A stretch of DNA of 64,000 nt. It comes from Maniola hyperantus (lineage: Eukaryota; Arthropoda; Insecta; Lepidoptera; Nymphalidae). The stretch covers positions 3,955,852-4,019,851 of the forward strand of contig NC_048545.1 in assembly GCF_902806685.2 (NCBI RefSeq), written 5' to 3'. The notes under the pieces were generated by a model that saw nothing but the letters and a program-made list of their open reading frames with translations, searched no databases and was not told the DNA's origin. Below, piece by piece: positions 22,961 through 34,600 of the stretch. The position numbers were made by a program, and so were the translations under genes. Within the stretch, counting starts at the first letter, position 1, and every line of letters starts with the position of its first letter.

Positions 22961-25254
22961 TCCTGTCTATCCCATTTGCCTTTGTTTTTTTTCATTACAG
23001 CACGCGGCATTTTGGCTCATGCATTCTACCATAGTTCACTTGACATCATGCAAGGAATACGCTTTGTAGGGGTTATTGCTGTTATGAGTTTGCCTTTTCC
23101 TAGGGATTCTTTTTTTTTGTCTGCGAATACCTACCTACCACGCACTGAAATATTGTGCAGCCGATTTATGTTAACACTTAATATGAATCGGCTAAACCGA
23201 TTCCTATTTACAAGAAGTGATGATAGAAGTGAAATTCAATATTACGGAAACGGATATTAAAAATATTGAATATAATGGTAATAACAAAAAGATTTCTAAA
23301 GAAGAAATCGACGTTGCACGAGCCGTCGTCGCAGGCGCAGGGCCAATGAACGGTGACAGGTGCCGCGCGACCAATCCCGATACAGACCGAAGACTTTACG
23401 CGACTCACTAGATCTTACAAAATTACGCATTTTATCTCCTTCTCTGAATCATTGTTTTTACAGTACATATGAATGAGAGGTGAGATCTCATGCAAAGAAA
23501 GGATTATTTGCTCTCCTTTGTTTAAGTATTACTGTTTGCTCACCAAACCAATCGTCCAGTATCGGAGCTTTTGAAATTTGAACTAAATAATTTTCTTTGC
23601 GGCTTTACTTTTTAATTAGATGGTTCTTGAAGCCGGAAAGTTCTATACCTACTCTATTTACGGAGATAAGTTAGTAAGGAAAACATACAATGGAGACCGC
23701 AAACAAGTACAATACAAGCGTAGTGTGGACAGCCCCACAGAGTACTTTTTACATAAGGAAAGACAGCTCTAAAGCGGGTGGTGGAAAATTGCTGGATGAG
23801 GAAGGCTGAGGACCGGGTATGGTGGCGCTCTTTGGGAAAGATGTAAGCAGTGGATGTCTGGAGACTGAAATGATGATGATGATGATGTGAATTTTCTTTA
23901 CTTCAATATTATGAGAATTATTGACGAATTATTATTAAATAATTTAAGAGGGCGCACACATTATAATATTATGATGATAAAGAAGAAGAAGACAAATTAG
24001 TAGATAAATACAAGGCTCAATATATAAAACCATTAAAACATTGATGTCTTATTTTGGCCTATTGCGATTGGCATGCTATTGTTAGTGCATTGTGCACAAT
24101 TGCGTATCCAAGTAAATGCCAAGGCAACGACAGTCAGCCTCAAATACCTAGGACCTAGGTACTTTATATTTAATACTCTATATCGAATGGTGTAGGTGAC
24201 AAGTGTCTAAGTACTTTTCACGATTGTTTTTCCGTATTGTCAGAGTGAACTAGAACATGACTAGAACTTATTGCTTTGTTTTGTTACCATACTTGATCTT
24301 ATCAGTGTTTACGTCACTAAACGGAAAATAATTAGTAATACTTTAATTGACTGAAGAGGCATAGCAGTGACTAAGATTTCAATAGTGTAACAAAAATCTA
24401 CTTCCCTAGTAGATTTCTTAAATTAAATGTTTCACTGTGGTTAAAATTGATGTAGATATATACCTATCAATAATTTCTAGAGGTACAAACGCTTTTACCA
24501 ATATGCAAAACAATAATTTTGATAAAATGAACAATCCAATACAAATAGGAATGATTTCTTTATTCGAATCATCAAGCTAATCTACTAGTACTAGTTCGGA
24601 ATCCACTTCAATAGAAGCAATTGAAACATTAGAGATAAGGCTCTTACCAAGACCACGATCGTCAACTATAGGTACTCGTATTTATTACCAGTTACCACAG
24701 GATGAAAGTTTGTATGAAAGTCCGTCATTTTTAAAGTTGTTTGCATGAAAATTGGTCTTTGGGTTTTCGATCACAAATGACGAAATACGTGTTTCAGGAT
24801 TTTTGGAAATTCAACCCCCACCTCGATTTTCTAAATTCCACCCGAGCGAAGCCGGGGCGGATCAGTTAGTAAATCGATATAAATCAATCCAATGAAACCT
24901 AAATATTATGCAAGTCCGCTTGTAATAACTATCAAGAGATATTCCAAAATAAATATTAGGGCACCATCCCAATTTCATACTCCAGTTATAATTCCGAACA
25001 GATGCTAGCGGTTGGCTGGTTTGTCGCACGCGAATCTTGCTTGTTTTATTTACATGTCGGCGAAAAAATTGGCAATTTGCCCAGCGCCACAGAACTAGGT
25101 GGCCTTTTGTGATACAAAATATTGAGATTTAGCACTCGAAAGTAGATTGTACCTACCTATGAAAATGTGAAACAAGCGTGAAATTTTATCTCGCTTCAAT
25201 ATGCAAGAAATAAGTTTGTCGTTGCTTGAAAACAATAGTCATGGTATAGATAGT
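22961..25254. other. Largely featureless; one LINE relic
   Basis: At 23,758-23,885 (plus) a relic reads GAGGACCGGGTATGGTGGCG and ends in (ATG)n, like the 3' end of an RTE-type LINE. A 64-codon frame at 23,217-23,411 has no recognisable motif and I do not call it a gene. An A2-type fragment occurs near 24,740-24,875. Confidence 0.45.
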
Positions 25255-25420
25255 TCAATCCATGATGACGCGGTGTTGGAAGACTCCCCCTAGGTGGACG
25301 GACGACATCAGACGAGTCGCAGGGAGCCGCTGGATCCAGGCGGCGCAAGACCATGGCGTGGCAAGTCCCTACAAGAGACCTTGTCCAGCAGTGGACGTCT
25401 ATCGGTTGATGATGAAGTTA
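25255..25420 (+). mobile_element. RTE-type LINE C-terminal fragment
   Basis: Translation contains TPPRWTDDIRRVAGSRWIQA and AQDHG, then a shifted form of the usual QQWTS ending (CAGCAGTGGACGTCTATCGG). This is the hallmark C-terminus of RTE-clade ORF2 (P..RW.DD...VAG..W...AQDR..W). It is 5'-truncated and slightly decayed. Confidence 0.75.
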
Positions 25421-26042
25421 TTTACAGTATCTGACATCAACGAGATAGGAAAAGCTAAAAGTCGCACTGTGACCCTGACACGGTTCTTTCTTGCACCATT
25501 CTAAGACCTATTACTAGTACCGAGTTATAAAAGTAGATCGCCGATAGGAAGCGGATGACTGAACCAAACTAGGAAACGTGCTAAACCGGTCGATAACGGA
25601 AAACGTTAAAGGCTTTAATGGCTTTACTAACTAACTCAAAATGTTATTGATTAATCGTGACGAAATGTGATATTAAATACACGTAATTTACCTACGATTG
25701 GGAAATATTTATTTACAATATAACAGTCTACGAATTGTGGGTATTAGAATAGTTAAACCATATCGGCTTATATTAAACTCAAGTCTTAACTAAAATCTAA
25801 ACACTGCACAAGCTAAATATAGGCTAAATATAAGCTATAATAGATACCCCTATAGTTCCCTAGTATCTACTAGAATCACAGACGAAATTCGATTTAGAGT
25901 TGTTCCATACAGTCCACTTATAGTTAAGTAAAAACATTAAGAGTGACATAGGTTACTTTTTGCCCCGGAAAATCAATGAGTTCCCATGGGATTTTTAATA
26001 ACCTAAATCCACGTGGACCACTTCGCAAGTATTAGCTAGTTT

Positions 26043-26265
26043 TATCATCCACTAGCTAATCCCCGCGACTTCGTCCGCAACTATACAATTTTTATACCCT
26101 TATTACCCCCATATATACCCCCTTAGGGGTTGAATTTTCAAAAACCCTTTCTTAGCGGATGCCTACGTCATAATAACTGTATGCATGCCAAATTTCAGCC
26201 CGATACATCTAGTAGTTTGAGCTGTGCTTTGATAAATCAATCAGTCAGCTTTTCCTTTTATTTAT
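26043..26265 (+). repeat. Family A1 repeat
   Basis: Runs from CTAGCTAATCCCCGCGACTT through CCTTAGGGGTTGAATTTTC and CATGCCAAATTTCAGCCCG to AATCAATCAGTCAGC. An A2 fragment in the opposite sense lies just before it (25,930-26,040). Confidence 0.75.
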
Positions 26266-26509
26266 GTAATAGAAGAAGATACATAAAGTGACTGGCCACG
26301 AGATTGGGTCTGCATCATTGAGGGGTAAATGGGAATTGCTGAATATACCTACTAATGAGTCAGTAGCTCGCGTCGTTACTCGCTATCGACAGCGGAACGT
26401 GATCGGACACGCTGATAGCTCGGCTGATAAGCTCATTGCAGCTACGATATGACGCTAATTAAATACGTACAGAACTTAATATTTGCGTAAATAGATACAG
26501 TAGGCAGAA

Positions 26510-26695
26510 AGTAATGTCCTTCGGCCTTTAGAATGACATTTCGGATTTGTAGAGCGTTGTCCGACAAAACGTCATAGAGGTATGAGTGACAGACTCATAC
26601 CTCTATGACGTTTTGTCGGTCTCAACGACAGAGACAACGCTCTACAAATCTGCTATCTCCTTCTAAAGGTCGATGTTCATTACTTTCAGCCTCGT
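26510..26695. mobile_element. MITE, family I, with a perfect internal palindrome
   Basis: Outer arms contain TTGTAGAGCGTTGTC and GACAACGCTCTACAA. The inner arms, 26,561-26,587 and 26,593-26,619, are perfect 27-bp reverse complements (CCGACAAAACGTCATAGAGG...) around the loop GACAG. A diverged relative is at 63,290-63,450. A left-arm fragment is at 43,545-43,620. Confidence 0.75.
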
Positions 26696-26703
26696 ACGGT
26701 AAT

Positions 26704-27034
26704 TATCATCATCATCATCATCATCAACTAATCGCCGACTCACTACAGCGCACGGGTCTCCTCTCAAAATGAGAAGGGGTTTAGCAGAGTCTACCACGAC
26801 TCCACGCTGGCCAATACGGATTGGTAGACTTCACACACCTTTGAGAACATTATGAAGAACTCTCAGGTGTGCAGGTTTCCTCACGATGTTTTCCTTCACC
26901 GTTAAAGCGAGTGATATTTTAATTACTTACTCAAAACGCACATAACTCCGAAAAGTTAGAGGTGCATGCCCGGGATCGAACCCCCGACCTCCGAATAGGA
27001 GGTGGCCGTCTTAACCGCTAGGGCATTACAGCTT
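26704..27034 (-). mobile_element. SINE-1, full-length copy
   Basis: From an (ATC)n tail through CTCACTACAGCGCACGGGTC to the tRNA-like head with GGGATCGAACCCCCGACCTC and ending AGCTTTA. Confidence 0.8.
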
Positions 27035-27373
27035 TAGGTACCAAGTTATAAGAGTAAGTTATGTGTTAGTGGGGCTTCGTAAGTGCAGAGTGCAGAAATT
27101 CAAAAGTGACATATTTGACACTCTTCAATTACAAGAGCTCTTGCTTATTTTTTTTTGCTTCAAGGATCACATCAATCACTTTGAAAGCTTCGAATTTGTT
27201 AACACAAGCTTAACACATTGCGACTGTCCTCAAGGGAGTCAAGGGTTAAAAAAGTTCCTTTACTTACCTGTATTTTAAATGTTCCTAAATTGCTACATAT
27301 TTTGTTAGAACACAAATTTTTGGTACTTCCTAGGCTGAATCCAAATTCCGTGAATTCAAATACATACTTAAGT

Positions 27374-27530
27374 AGGTACGCGACAGGTCGAGATAGCCAT
27401 CGGGGAAGAAACGCCCCGCACAGCTCCCGCGCTAACCAGGTGCGGGCGAGCGCCGGTAACGTACGGCCCGTACACCCGTGTGTCCGCCTCATACCCCGAT
27501 TACCATCTCGACCTGTCCCGGACTATATAT
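27374..27530. mobile_element. Family B element
   Basis: TACGCGACAGGTCGAGATAG at left and ATTACCATCTCGACCTGTCC at right, with a GC-rich core. Confidence 0.7.
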
Positions 27531-27617
27531 AATATGTACCTGATTGCTAAACTAACGAGTTCATGACTTGTCGTTACCATGAACTTCTACTAGATTTTTT
27601 TGAAAATTACAACTCAC

Positions 27618-29105
27618 CTGTGTGAACTGTGAAGATATCTTCGTGTGGTCCTCCTGGTAGACCTTGCGTGCCTTCCGCCGTTCCGTCATGAGCGTGATGA
27701 GGCGGTCCAAAGCTCTTGACTCCAAAGCTTCGGCATTTGATTTGATGAACCGACTGGTGTTCTCCCACTCTTCGGTCATAGTCCTCCACGCTGCGGCTAT
27801 CACTGATCCTGTGTTACAAGTAAAATCTTAATTACCTAATTAATTTATTTGTTTATTTTTTATTTGTACCAAACACATTTACTTACCTACACTCTACAGT
27901 AAAGAGAAAAAGAGTAAAAGTGGACAAGGAAACACTTATCTCTATGAGAGATCTCTACCAGTGACCCTTGGCAGTGCGAGAGGTTGTAGAGGGAGTAGAA
28001 TAGGTACAAAAAGAAGTTAGAAATATTCATGAAAAGAACATAATAGATAGGTTGTATTATGTAATATTATGCAACGGCATTGGGCCGGCGTGGCAGACTA
28101 TGGCCTAAATCTTCTCACTCTGAGAGCAGACCCGTGCTCAGTAGTGGGCCGTGATCATAATGATGATGAAAATAAGTTATACATAATAAAAACTAGCTGA
28201 TGTCAGCGACTTCGTCCGCGTGGAATTAGGTTTTTAAAAATCCCTTGGGAACTCTTTGATTTTCCGGGATGAAAAGTAGCCTATCGGGAAGGGAACGCCC
28301 CGCACTAACTCAGTGCGGGCGAGCGCGGGAGACGTGTGGGTGCGCAGGGCGTCCCCTCACTTCATACCCCGATTGCCATCTCAACCTGTCGCGGACCATT
28401 AAATGCATAATATTGGACAATACCTACCCAATACCCATATTAACAAAACAAGTTCTACGAGATTAGTGCGTCAGTAGAAGTAATTTTTATTATCTTATGG
28501 TCATTAGCAGCACATTAACAGTTTCTATTATGTACAAAGAATTCGACCTCTGTTTTATTTGACCATTCAAACTTTCAAACGTAACGGTAACAGTTTTATG
28601 GCGGTTATTTTGTAAGGGTAGGTCTTTTTTGTATCTGTTTTGAACGACCTAATAATAATGGTCGCACGGTAAATATTCATCATCATCATCATCATGATCA
28701 ACCCACCGCCGGCACACTACTGAGCACGGGTCTCCCTCAGAATGAGAGCGATTTAGGCCGTAGTCTGCTGATTGGCAGACGGTAAATGTTGACAAAGTGA
28801 AATTGTCGCATAAATTGTGTCCGAAATCTCGGGAGAAAGTTACCTACGTAGATAAATAAACTGTAAACAAGAATGGAATTTGAATTAAGCCATCCATATT
28901 ACATCGTACCGTTTAGCTCCTCGCATTTGTCCATCTTTTGTCCTTGCGTCGCGGCGGCGGAAAGCGCGAGCGCATATTCTCTATCGCTTTTCATCTTAGC
29001 CTGAAGGCTACGCTTCATGGTCTCCATGAGACGCAGCTCCGCGTCCTGTCGAGCCAGGAGCGCCTCGTGCGCTGCCCGCCCCGCACCGTTCGACGCATAC
29101 CCCAT
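27618..29105 (-). CDS. Fer: Tyrosine-protein kinase Fer/Fps85D, 5' coding exons (partial)
   Basis: Non-receptor tyrosine kinase of the FES/FER family, which acts at membranes and adherens junctions; only its F-BAR N-terminus is here. Exon 1 is 29,105-28,910 and starts [16 protein letters not shown]. Its ATG has A at -3 and G at +4. It ends in phase 1 at a GTACGA donor. Exon 2 is 27,808-27,618, after an ACACAG acceptor; the join reads [11 protein letters not shown], and it ends in phase 0 at GTGAGT. The 129 residues carry the typical Fer start ([27 protein letters not shown]) and helices rich in charged residues ([19 protein letters not shown]). From memory, the AAHEAL...[14 protein letters not shown] stretch is close to Drosophila Fps85D. 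SH2 and kinase exons lie outside the window. Confidence 0.85.
28046..28165 (+). mobile_element. SINE-1 tail fragment
   Basis: GGCGTGGCAGACTATGGCC through CAGACCCGTGCTCAGTAGTG to an (ATG)n tail; no head. Confidence 0.65.
28193..28398 (+). repeat. A2 fragment joined to a truncated family B element
   Basis: CTAGCTGATGTCAGCGACTT to ATGAAAAGTAGCCTATC is an A2 head. At 28,286 it switches abruptly to the GC-rich family B core, which ends CCCCGATTGCCATCTCAACC + TGTCGCGGACC. Confidence 0.65.
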
Positions 29106-29480
29106 GATCTAGAGCCTCCTGCCTCCTACACTAGCACGCACATCGCAACGTAAACACAACACAAATCACATCACTCCCCGTTATCACTGCACCGACCAGC
29201 TTTTACGTCACAATCGAAACTATGTCCAACACAAATTCGACTATATAAACGTACAGCACGAATGAAGCTTTTTCCGAGCGTAACGGTCAACAAAAAACTA
29301 ACTCGACCAATCGAGGCGAACGGCGACAGACGGGAGACGTCCGCTCGGTAACGACGCACGACGTGAATGCAATGAGCCAATGAGCCATCTATCGCAATAC
29401 ACGAACTACGAAGATCGTGTGCGCGCCTGGCCCAGTCACCCGCGGTCACAAGGATTCAGACACTGGCTACTCCAGAATAC
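29106..29480 (-). promoter_or_regulatory. Probable Fer 5' UTR and promoter region
   Basis: Upstream of the Fer start codon is a CpG-richer stretch than the surroundings. On the minus strand it has a TGTGACGTAAAA CRE-like half site (about 29,203-29,214) and a TATATAG motif near 29,240. The transcription start cannot be fixed from sequence. Confidence 0.35.
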
Positions 29481-30151
29481 GGAACAAGTTTTTTAGTATC
29501 CTCCTCACAATTTTATGGCCAGTTTATTACATGAAAGAGATCGGACCAGTCTGCGGAGCGACCGAGCGTTGGGTCGAGACTCGAGGCGCTTTTGTTGATT
29601 CATTTTCAACGCGTCTCGTACCAATTTTCTTATTGATATTTGTATTTATGTAGGTACCTATTGAGGATCTCGAGGATCTCTTACCTACTGTGATTAAGGA
29701 AAATGATTAAGTAATTACCTACTGTGTAAAATTACTTAGTTCTGGTTGATAGTCATGTAGGTGGTAGTATATAAAAAGAGGGTAACATGGATTTTTTTCT
29801 TTTAAGATTACTAATTATTACAAACACGAGTACTGTGTCTGTCTGTCTGCTAGCTTTTCACGGCCCATCTGTTTAACCGTTTTTGACGGGTACAGAGATA
29901 ATTTTAGCTTGCATTCCAGGGAATAACATACATATACTTACATAGTACTTACCTATTCTTTTGTTGTCTCGGAAAATCAGAGAGTTCCCAGTTCCAACGG
30001 GATTGTCAATAAACCTAAATTCACGTAGACAAAGTCGCCGAGCATCATCTATTTGGTACAGAGATATGCTGGAGACACAGAATACATACATCTTCTATCC
30101 TTCAATCAAAGAGGGGCACTCTTTGATTGGATTTTAATACAAATAAATAAA

Positions 30152-30310
30152 ACCGGCCAAGTGCGAGTCAGACTCGCGCACCGAGGGTTTCGTACTACAA
30201 TCGTATTTTTTGATAATGTTTGCACGATAAATCAAAAATCCGAATGCCTTGATGATGTCTTGTTTTTCGGTACCGAAATAATATTCCGGTTAGTTCACGG
30301 TACGACTCAA
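30152..30310 (-). repeat. Family F fragment
   Basis: CCGGCCAAGTGCGAGTCAGA and CTCGCGCACCGAGGG followed by ATTTTTTGATAATG, the right-hand end of family F. Confidence 0.55.
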
Positions 30311-30404
30311 AAGGGTTGAAACAACAGTAAAGGTTAAATATTTTTTTTCGTAAATCTGTAAAGTTTTAACATAATTATTGACGTACCTATTATCTTAATT
30401 GCTC

Positions 30405-30625
30405 TTTTTTCTACAACCGCACCGCATGCCACCGCAAACAATTCCACCCTCACCACCTGGGTGCACTTCGACACCCGTTGTGCCAGATCCTTTTTCCCCA
30501 CGCACATGCAAACTGTGGAATCAACCCCCTTCGGCGGTGTTCCCATTTGATTACAACATGGGGCTATTCAAGGGGCGGACTAACAAATTCCTGAAAGGCC
30601 CGGCAACGCATTGACGGTAATCACT
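30405..30625 (+). mobile_element. LINE ORF2 3' end (WN.LP-type), second copy
   Basis: The frame ending at 30,614 reads LWNQPPSAVFPFDYNMGLFK then GRTNKFLKGPATH-stop, homologous to 14,480-14,715 but clearly diverged. The downstream TTAACATCAGGTGACCCGCA is a typical 3' UTR for such LINEs. Confidence 0.65.
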
Positions 30626-30639
30626 TAACATCAGGTGAC

Positions 30640-31604
30640 CCGCATGCATGTTTGCTCGCCACTTTTATTATTTAAAAAAAGGTGGTTTGGACAACTATGG
30701 TGGTTAATTTAACTGGTTAAATGTAGATAGTTCAATCGAAGGTAGCCGATAATTTGCTATCGAGGGTCGATGTTGCATTGCGGTCAGTTGCAGTTGTATA
30801 GTTTACATTGACTGCATTGCAGTGTTGGTCGCTTTTCTCGAATTTACAAATTAAACCGTAAGACTCTACTACCTGTTTCTACTGTTTAAATGTTTTACTT
30901 ATTTAAAAAAGATCATTTTGAGCTTAAATTGTAATTTGTATGGATTTTATCCTAGAAAACTTACTTACTTACTTTTAAAACTATTAGCGACATCTAGTTA
31001 TGGTACTTTGCAACTATTGGCTAGTACTGCCATAACTGTTGCATTTTGCAACGTAATATTGTATTGCCAGAGTACTAGAGTATTGGAAATGGAAAGGTAC
31101 GGTCACGGCGGGTAACATTAAAGCGTCTTGCTAATTCGAGCTGTTTTGTCCGCTAAAGGGACCAACAATGCATTTTAATTAAACCCGTAAAGGTTTATGG
31201 GTATGGTGGTGACTGGTGGGTAATTATTTAGACCAGTCCAAACTACAAATAAAAACGAAATTATTACAGTTACTGACTTGCTTACCCAGCGCAAGATATG
31301 ATGTGTGCTGTCACAACTAGCCATACATTAATTACTCCGATTGTTTCATGTATTATCATGTACATTATATATTTTGAAATTATGTAGATGCTTTTATATT
31401 ATTTAAAATTCAGAAATGACATGACATGGTATCGCTAGGTATCGCTCGACAATTTTCACATTTTTTTAAACGTGAACTAAATGTTACTCCAATGTTACCC
31501 ATGCTGACTATTGACCAGAAATTAGTAAGTTTTTGAATTTATTTATGGTATCTCAAAATTAAATCTGTTTTTGTCAGAGGCAGCACTGGCCCCAGCCTTG
31601 TAAT
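30640..31604. other. Intergenic/5' region of eIF4B, no clear element
   Basis: AT-rich spacer between the divergently oriented Fer and eIF4B genes. The eIF4B transcription start must lie in or before the last few hundred bases; no TATA box stands out. Confidence 0.4.
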
Positions 31605-34600
31605 ATGGCCGCTACAGGTTAGTTCTATTAATTTTGTCATTTGAAAAACTCTGAAGATTTAGTATTTCCCTTTAAATTTTTCTATTGATTTTGCATGCTA
31701 TTCGTTGCTAATAGTCCCGTAAGCTTAAAACTCAGTTTTGGCAACTATTGATTTTAATTAGGTAATGCTAACGTGTCATGAATTCACCTTTGCGGACGTT
31801 TGGATTTACCGCGTGGCCACATTTCTCAACTTTGCATTTCCAACTTTTTATGTCCCCTAGAATTTGCAGATTGTACAGGTGTGACACGCATGTGGTAAGA
31901 ACAATGGCCTAGTGACCAGATGTTTGTGCAATACGTATCAGTGTATCGGACCATCCACGAATAACCACTTTCCAAAATCAGAGAGTAGGTCGATCACTCG
32001 CTATGCGTCATCGCATTATACCCTTAATTCATACGCACTCTTTATAGCTCGTACTGTCGGTGGACTATAGATTGATGACCATTTAACCTTACAGGCAAGA
32101 AATCTAAGAAAACAAAATGGATCAAAGCAGACGCCACAAACTTCATTGCGGAGTCAACTACGATCCCTACTGCGAACAATTGGGCAGACTCTGTAGATGA
32201 AGAACGTGAGTTGTTTGTCATCTAGCTTATTAATCTGTCAAATCATGTATACATGTCTACCCAATGATGAAATAGAGGGTAATGGCAAGCCAATGTTAAT
32301 CTCGTACTTGGGGTGCACTCGCTGGGTGTTCGTCACTCCCTACACCCCGGGAAGGTCTGAGGAAAGGTCTTTGTGTTTCTGATACATTCTAGCCGGATGC
32401 TTCCTCTACAAGGAAGGCGAGGGAACCAGAAATTACGATGCTGTATTTAGCTTAGGATGCCTTGCAAGTTTGTGAAGGTGGAGGCGTAGATGCAGTGTTG
32501 TTGGAAACCCTTGTGACCAGCAGTTTTAGCACAATCTACGAGATGGCTACGGTCATAACTCAATTCAGACTAGTCTTTCATTGGCTTGCTCCCTGTACTA
32601 ACTGAGGGTGTTATTTGAAAGACTTGGTGTAGATTTTCAAAAAAACATTCAAAATCTGATCTATGTTTTGAATTGCATCTGATTATATAACTTCCTTTTT
32701 ATGCCTCAGTAATTTAGTCAATAGGGGTGGGGTACTAGGCAATACAAATAATGATTTTCATCATTAAATAGTCCCAGTTTTATTTTATTTACTTAATATG
32801 TAAACATATCAACATAGATAACAGTTAGTGCCATATGTTTTTGAAATATTATAATATATTGATTATTAGGTTTATTGTCTCTGTTGATAAACTGAACATT
32901 AAATGGCTTCCTATTGTAATTACTAATTATTTAATAGCTGATATGGTTAATTGGTTAATTTGATATCGTAAGAGGGAACTATACACAAGGGATCATAGAA
33001 GATTTATTTGAAAATTATTCCTATGTACAAATGTAATATGAATTGACATTCAATGAAATCACCATAATATTTCTAAATTCTTTTTTAATATATAATATAT
33101 TATATTTATTAAACTGTCTGATCCTTAAAAAATCTTTTCTAATTCTAAATATATTGATATAGAATTTCTCCATTGAAGAAGATAAAGAGTAAAAATAAAA
33201 TTCCATACCATATTATGTAACAACCACACACAAATATTTTAAAAATAACATTCAATATAGCTTTTTCTTTCATCTGGCTTTTGTTAGTTATAGAAGCATA
33301 ATATTATGTCTTGATAATCAATATAAACAAATTTTTAATTGGTTTTTAGCATTTTTCACTAAAGTTTATTTGTGAAAAATGGAGTCATGGACTCGTCTAT
33401 ATGCATAAATATCTTATAACATAGTTTAGAGCTTATAGAATTTTGTGATATCTAAAAAGCAAATTGGAATTGGACTTACCATGGGCTACCAATATATTTA
33501 TAAACATGCTATACCAGTTTAGGAATATATAAAATGTTATATCAAAATCAGAGAGAAATGTTTTGTAAAATTTTGTAAATATTCACTCAAAATAGGCAAA
33601 TAGTACAAAATGTCTGAGTAATGGACTGATGGACTCCAATATTATGTATTATGTTATACCGTTGCCAGAGAGCACCTACTCGTCGTCACAGCGGCACCGC
33701 GCGCCCGTTGTGCTTCCGTCAGCCTCGCGCGCTGCCCGCGGAGGTCTGGCCGTCGACGATGAGTCCATCCCGCGCCGCCCGCCCTTCATCGCTCACATCT
33801 CCAACCTGCCCTATGATGTCGAAGAGAGCGCGATCATGGAGCTCTTTGCGGGACTCAAGGTGAGTCCTGCTAGTATTATACCATAGCTAAGACGTCAGCC
33901 TCCTATAGGGGGGTTCGATTCCAGTCACGCATCTCTAATTTTTCGGAGATTCAGAATCATTTGCTTTAACGGTGTTGCAAAGCTACATGCCTGAGAGTTC
34001 TTTATAATATTCTCAAAGGTGTGTGAAGTCTAGCAGTCTGCGCTTGGCCAATGTGGTGGACTACTAAACCCTGGTCGTTCTGAGAGGAGACCCATGCTCA
34101 GTAGTGGCCAGCTATGGGTTGATGAAGATAATGCTGTTCTTAATATTGAGTACCTGTTATAAAATTGGATATGTGCAACAAAAATTGGATATGTATAACA
34201 AAACACAATAATATGTGTTGGTTTACTTATTTTTGACCTTCAGTGTACCATTTGTGTCAATAAACATATAAGAATGTCATATTCACCTTGCAACAAAACA
34301 AGCGATTGTATTTTAAACACTAGCTTGAGCTCGCGACTTCGTCCGTGCGGACTACACAAATTTTAAACCCCTATTTCTCCCCCGTAGGGGTTGAATTTTC
34401 AAAAATCCTTTCTAAGCAGATGCCTACATCATAATAGCTATCTGCATGCCAAATGTCAGCCCGATCTGTCCAGTATTTTGAGCTGTGCGTTGACAGATCA
34501 CTCAGTCACCTTTTCCTTTTATATATTTAGATTATCTGGTATACCTAATTACATTTTCACAGAATTTCCAGTAAACAAATTAATTGTATCATTTTATCCC

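Larger units (their letters stand above)
1..27617 (-). other. Probable long intron of the Fer kinase gene (3' part outside window)
   Basis: Fer exon 2 ends at 27,618 with a GTGAGT donor on the minus strand. I find no further Fer-like exon (rest of F-BAR, SH2, kinase) to the left, so the following intron should fill the rest of this side, at least 27.6 kb. It is packed with repeats and a pogo transposon. A short, poorly conserved Fer exon could have escaped me. This is inference from the absence of recognisable exons. Confidence 0.5.

Noticed and set aside
23217..23411. 64-codon frame of mixed composition
   Set aside because: No family motif, no convincing splice context, and the reverse strand is equally open; not enough to call a gene.
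27199..27532. Overlapping 97- and 104-codon frames on opposite strands
   Set aside because: They run through a GC-rich family B element; no coding features.
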